Shown here: piece after piece, positions 4,580-7,398 of the stretch | Position numbering within the stretch: the stretch's first letter is position 1 | How the letters are laid out: each line of letters begins with the position of its first letter | Assembly (NCBI GenBank): GCA_028705545.1 | Contig: JAQWDG010000085.1 | Coordinates: forward strand, 1-7,398 | Length of the DNA: 7,398 nt | Direction of reading: 5' to 3' | Source of the DNA: Methanoregula sp. | GTDB lineage: Archaea; Halobacteriota; Methanomicrobia; Methanomicrobiales; Methanospirillaceae | Position numbers and translations under genes: made by a program | The notes under the pieces: model-generated | The model's input: only the letters and a program-made list of their open reading frames with translations | What the model was told of the DNA's origin: nothing | Databases searched by the model: none

Positions 4580-5857
4580 ATGCTGGATATCAGGTTTGTA
4601 CGGGCGAGCCCTGAGATCGTCAAAGCCGATCTTGCCAAACGGAACGCCACAGAAAAGATCGCATGGGTGGACGAGATACTTGCAAAGGATGCACGGTCCC
4701 GCGAGCTCAAGGTGCAGACCGACGAACTCCGGCGCCGGAGGAACACGATCGCGCGGGAGATTAACGAAACCAGGAAGGCAGGAAACGACCCGGCGCCCTT
4801 AATGAAAGAGGCTGGCGAACTCCCGAAAAAGATCAAGGCAAACGATGCCGAGCAGGAAGAGATCTCGAATGTCATCCACACCCGGCTCATGCGCCTCCCC
4901 AATATCCTGCATGAGAGCGTGCCGCAGGGAAAAGACGATACCGAGAATGTTGAAGTCAAGCGTGTCGGCACGCCGCGCACGTTCGACTTCGAGCTCAAAA
5001 ACCACGGCCAGCTTGCAGCCGATAATGGCTGGGCAGACTTCGAGCGGGCAACAAAGACCTCGGGCGCGGGCTTCTATTTCCTCAAAGGCCCGCTTGTCAT
5101 GCTCGATCTCGCGCTCCAGCACTTTGCGCTCGACCTCCTCATAAAGAAGGGATTTACTCCCGTAGTCCCGCCGTTCATGATCAACCGGAGCTCGTACGAG
5201 GGCGTTACCGATCTCGACGACTTCGAGAAGGTCATGTACAAAATCGATGGCGACGACGCATACCTGATCGCAACGAGCGAGCACCCGATCGCCGCCATGT
5301 ACCAGGGCGAGATCTTCGAGGAAAAGGACCTCCCCCTGCGCCTCTGCGGCCTCTCGCCCTGCTTCCGGCGCGAGATCGGGGCACACGGCCTCGACACGAA
5401 GGGTCTCTTCCGCGTCCACCAGTTCACGAAGATCGAGCAGTTTGTTTTCTGCAAACCCGAGGACTCCTGGCCCATCCACGAAGAACTTCTCGCAAATGCC
5501 GAAGATGTCTTTACCCGGCTCGGGCTTCCCTACCATGTGGTCAACATCTGCACCGGCGATATCGGCACGGTCGCCGCGAAGAAGTACGACATCGAAGCCT
5601 GGATGCCGCGGGAGAACGCGTACAAGGAAGTAGTCTCCTGTTCCAACTGCACCGCGTACCAGGCAACGAGCCTCAACATCCGGGTCCGGGACAAGGAAAA
5701 CTTCGAGTCCAAGCGCTTTGTCCATACCTTAAACTCGACCGCAATCGCCACCTCGCGGGCGCTAAGGTGTATCCTTGAAAATTACCAGAACAAAGACGGT
5801 TCGGTTACCATCCCCGAAGTCCTGCGCCCGTATATGGGTGGCCGCGAACTGCTCTGA
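4580..5857 (+). CDS. serS: Seryl-tRNA synthetase (common class II SerRS)
   Basis: It charges tRNA-Ser (and tRNA-Sec where present) with serine using ATP, in the cytosol. The product is 425 aa, the usual length. The N-terminal tRNA-binding arm (about 1-110) starts MLDIRFVRASPEIV and forms a charged antiparallel coiled coil (about 30-100) with RELKVQTDELRRRRN. The class II core follows: motif 1 around KKGFTPVVPPFM (189-200), the serine-binding TxE as TSE (232-234), motif 2 with CFRREIGAHG (261-270) and the GLFRVHQFTKIEQFVF strand, a serine-site SCSNCTAYQA (353-362), and motif 3 LNSTAIATSRALRCILENYQ (384-403) with its arginine at R393. The LNSTAIATSRA form of motif 3 is typical of archaeal members. 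This is the common SerRS, not the zinc-dependent rare type of several other methanogens. The start at 4580 is supported by GAGGT at 4567-4571; an in-frame ATG at 4481 would add 33 non-family residues. Confidence 0.97.
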   Translation: MLDIRFVRASPEIVKADLAKRNATEKIAWVDEILAKDARSRELKVQTDELRRRRNTIAREINETRKAGNDPAPLMKEAGELPKKIKANDAEQEEISNVIHTRLMRLPNILHESVPQGKDDTENVEVKRVGTPRTFDFELKNHGQLAADNGWADFERATKTSGAGFYFLKGPLVMLDLALQHFALDLLIKKGFTPVVPPFMINRSSYEGVTDLDDFEKVMYKIDGDDAYLIATSEHPIAAMYQGEIFEEKDLPLRLCGLSPCFRREIGAHGLDTKGLFRVHQFTKIEQFVFCKPEDSWPIHEELLANAEDVFTRLGLPYHVVNICTGDIGTVAAKKYDIEAWMPRENAYKEVVSCSNCTAYQATSLNIRVRDKENFESKRFVHTLNSTAIATSRALRCILENYQNKDGSVTIPEVLRPYMGGRELL

Positions 5858-5861
5858 CCGG

Positions 5862-5885
5862 ATTTCCTTTTTCTCCCCTCTTCTT
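5862..5885 (+). terminator. T-rich 3' end of serS
   Basis: Beginning a few bases past the serS TGA, the plus strand is pyrimidine-rich with T tracts at 5863-5865 and 5868-5872 and further TTC repeats. There is no hairpin. This fits a T-rich archaeal terminator, and it directly abuts the promoter of the next gene. Confidence 0.4.
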
Positions 5886-5892
5886 TATAAGC
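5883..5892 (+). promoter_or_regulatory. TATA box for the zinc-ribbon membrane protein gene
   Basis: CTTTATAAGC at 5883-5892 is a near-consensus archaeal TATA box, about 83 bases before the ATG at 5972. The predicted transcript begins near 5912, giving a leader of about 60 nt with a 4-bp stem GCCT/AGGC (5927-5937). A weaker alternative, AAATATACA near 5899-5907, would shorten the leader. No clear Shine-Dalgarno sequence precedes the ATG. Confidence 0.5.
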
Positions 5893-5971
5893 ATCGGAAA
5901 ATATACATGTGATGAATAAGGTATTTGCCTGAAAGGCTGTATACTGACTATAGAATTGGGAATGTGGTACT

Positions 5972-7398
5972 ATGGGCTATCCCGACTTGAAAAGTGACGA
6001 GTCCATCATCCTGACGGCACAACACGTCAAAGTGAAGTCCGTGCCGTTCGAACTGGTGCTCACCAACCGGCGCCTCATCATCATCGACAGCGAGAAAAAC
6101 GTTGTCCCTACACAGCAGATCCCGTTAATTACGATACGCAATGTCATGATCGGGGAGAATGCAATACGGGACCCGGTCATCACGCTGACAATCCTGACCG
6201 ACACGGCCGACACCCGCGAGCTTGCGCTTACCTATGCAATGCAGACCGGAGGAGAACGCAGGCGCGAGGCCGGGGAATGGGTAAAGGCTTTAAAAAAATA
6301 TATTGCCGAAGCATCGTCCTACCCGGTGGATATGATGCCTGCGTCCCAGCCTGCCGTTCAGCCGCCCCGGCAGGACTATGCGGGCTCGTCCGGCATAAAA
6401 AAGAAGATCGAAGTCTCACGACCGATCAAAAAGATTGTGGTGGATACCGATCATCTCCCGCCAAAACCCGTAGAGACCTCGACCCTGCCGGAAGGCACGT
6501 TCTGTTCCCGATGCGGGAACCGCATTCCCCCCGGGTCTACGTTCTGCAACCGCTGCGGGACAATGGTGGTAACCGCAGATGAGGCAAAAGCTCCGGCCCC
6601 GACGGCCGCCGCACCGGAACAGATCAGCACAGTCCCGGTGGCAGCACCGGTCTCGGGAGACCGCAAGAGCCGGCCCATAGAACAGATCATCCACTCGATC
6701 GAACCCTTGATCGAGGACTCCGTTCCCCGGGCAGGGCCCATGGACGCAGTCCCGGAACCTGAAGGTGCACTGGCACCGCAGGTCCCCCATGCGGCAACGG
6801 AAAATGCCCCGGCCGAACAACCGGCTGTACCCGCGACTTCCGAGACACCGGCCACGGAAAGTGCTGCATCAGTTGCCGCCCCTGCACTATCAGGGGAAAC
6901 TGCTGCTCCTGCCGCAACCGGTGAACCTGCCCCATCGATTCCACCCTTTGTTCCCCTGCCACCGATCCCCGAAGTCCCGAAAAAGAAACGCTTTGGGATT
7001 CTTCCCATCGCAATTATCGTGATTGTCATCATCGCTGTCGCAATTGGCGGGTTCATGATACTGAAAAACGGCCAGTCCCCGTCAACCCCAACCGTTACCA
7101 CTACGGTGCCAACGACAATGGTCACAACCGTTCATACAACCGTCCCGACCACGGTGGCAACTGCGGTAACGACCACGATACCGACCACTGCTGCACCGCT
7201 TGTTCCCCAGACCGGGATATGGGCCGAAGTGATCTACGACAAGACCTATACCGGCCGGGTCGGGACACCGGGTTCCCTGGTATCCGTAACCGATACCGGC
7301 GACCACTTCTACATTATCCCTACCAGCGATGGCATAGTAGATATCACGCTCACGAAGACGGACGGTACCGGTGACGAACTCAAAGTGATCGTCTACAG
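5972..7398 (+). CDS. Zinc-ribbon, single-pass membrane protein with Thr-rich stalk (3' end outside window)
   Basis: The frame is open from the ATG at 5972 to the right edge, 475 codons visible, no stop. Layout by residue: about 1-115, a compact alpha/beta region with ILTAQHVKVKSV and VLTNRRLIIID (29-39), like PH-type domains where a 'LTNRRLI' strand is typical; 116-175, a charged linker; 178-195, a zinc ribbon CX2C-X10-CX2C (C178, C181, C192, C195) with the CGNRIPPGSTFC pattern of archaeal zinc-ribbon membrane proteins; 205-335, a long Pro/Ala/Glu-rich linker; KKKR at 337-340 then one transmembrane helix (341-364); 371-408, a Thr/Val/Pro stalk, probably O-glycosylated; 415 onward, a beta domain (GIWAEVIYDKTYTGRVG ...). 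By the positive-inside rule the zinc ribbon and PH-like part are cytoplasmic and the C-terminus is outside. It could link an internal signal or partner to the cell surface; the function is unknown. Confidence 0.85.
   Translation, partial: MGYPDLKSDESIILTAQHVKVKSVPFELVLTNRRLIIIDSEKNVVPTQQIPLITIRNVMIGENAIRDPVITLTILTDTADTRELALTYAMQTGGERRREAGEWVKALKKYIAEASSYPVDMMPASQPAVQPPRQDYAGSSGIKKKIEVSRPIKKIVVDTDHLPPKPVETSTLPEGTFCSRCGNRIPPGSTFCNRCGTMVVTADEAKAPAPTAAAPEQISTVPVAAPVSGDRKSRPIEQIIHSIEPLIEDSVPRAGPMDAVPEPEGALAPQVPHAATENAPAEQPAVPATSETPATESAASVAAPALSGETAAPAATGEPAPSIPPFVPLPPIPEVPKKKRFGILPIAIIVIVIIAVAIGGFMILKNGQSPSTPTVTTTVPTTMVTTVHTTVPTTVATAVTTTIPTTAAPLVPQTGIWAEVIYDKTYTGRVGTPGSLVSVTDTGDHFYIIPTSDGIVDITLTKTDGTGDELKVIVY

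Noticed and set aside
4799..5725. A 308-codon minus-strand frame opposite serS
   Set aside because: It is the antisense shadow of the strongly supported serS gene; its Asp/Val/Leu-rich composition reflects serS codons.
6451..7125. A 224-codon minus-strand Gly/Ala/Ser-rich frame opposite the zinc-ribbon protein
   Set aside because: It is the reverse of the Pro/Ala/Thr-rich linker and stalk codons; no start signal and no motif.

Overview
The window looks like a chromosomal segment of a methanogenic archaeon, most probably a Methanomicrobiales member (Methanoregula-like). This placement is inferred from gene content and style: a beta-RFAP-synthase-like GHMP protein of the methanopterin pathway, a seryl-tRNA synthetase with archaeal-style motif 3, PEGA-type and zinc-ribbon/Thr-stalk envelope proteins, AT-rich TATA boxes about 25-30 nt upstream of starts, and T-tract terminators. 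No phage, transposase, CRISPR, rRNA or tRNA signal was seen.

Layout. (1) 1-981, plus strand: a GHMP-superfamily protein of the beta-ribofuranosylaminobenzene 5'-phosphate synthase family; its frame is open to the left edge, so the 5' end may lie outside. (2) 982-1776: a long gene-free stretch. It holds two about 81-bp direct repeats rich in GATC (1043-1123 and 1264-1345), overlapping hairpins between them, a series of hairpin/T-tract terminator-like signals, and the terminator of the gene to the right. (3) 1777-2433, minus: a DedA-family membrane protein, probably translated from a leaderless or nearly leaderless mRNA. (4) 2613-3470, plus: a secreted, C-terminally anchored PEGA-domain protein, divergent from dedA. 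(5) 3471-3763: a convergent intergenic region with GC-rich palindromes. (6) 3764-4393, minus: a class I SAM-dependent methyltransferase. (7) 4580-5857, plus: serS, divergent from the methyltransferase. (8) 5972 to the right edge, plus, incomplete: a membrane protein with an N-terminal PH-like region, a four-cysteine zinc ribbon, a Pro/Ala linker, one transmembrane helix, a Thr-rich stalk and an extracellular beta domain.

The genes do not form one operon: most have their own promoter-like and terminator-like signals, and orientation switches repeatedly. They are cofactor biosynthesis, translation and envelope genes without an obvious shared pathway. I found no convincing new multi-gene system. 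The least explained element is the GATC-dense repeat cluster at 1043-1345, followed by the architecture of the zinc-ribbon membrane protein at the right edge.
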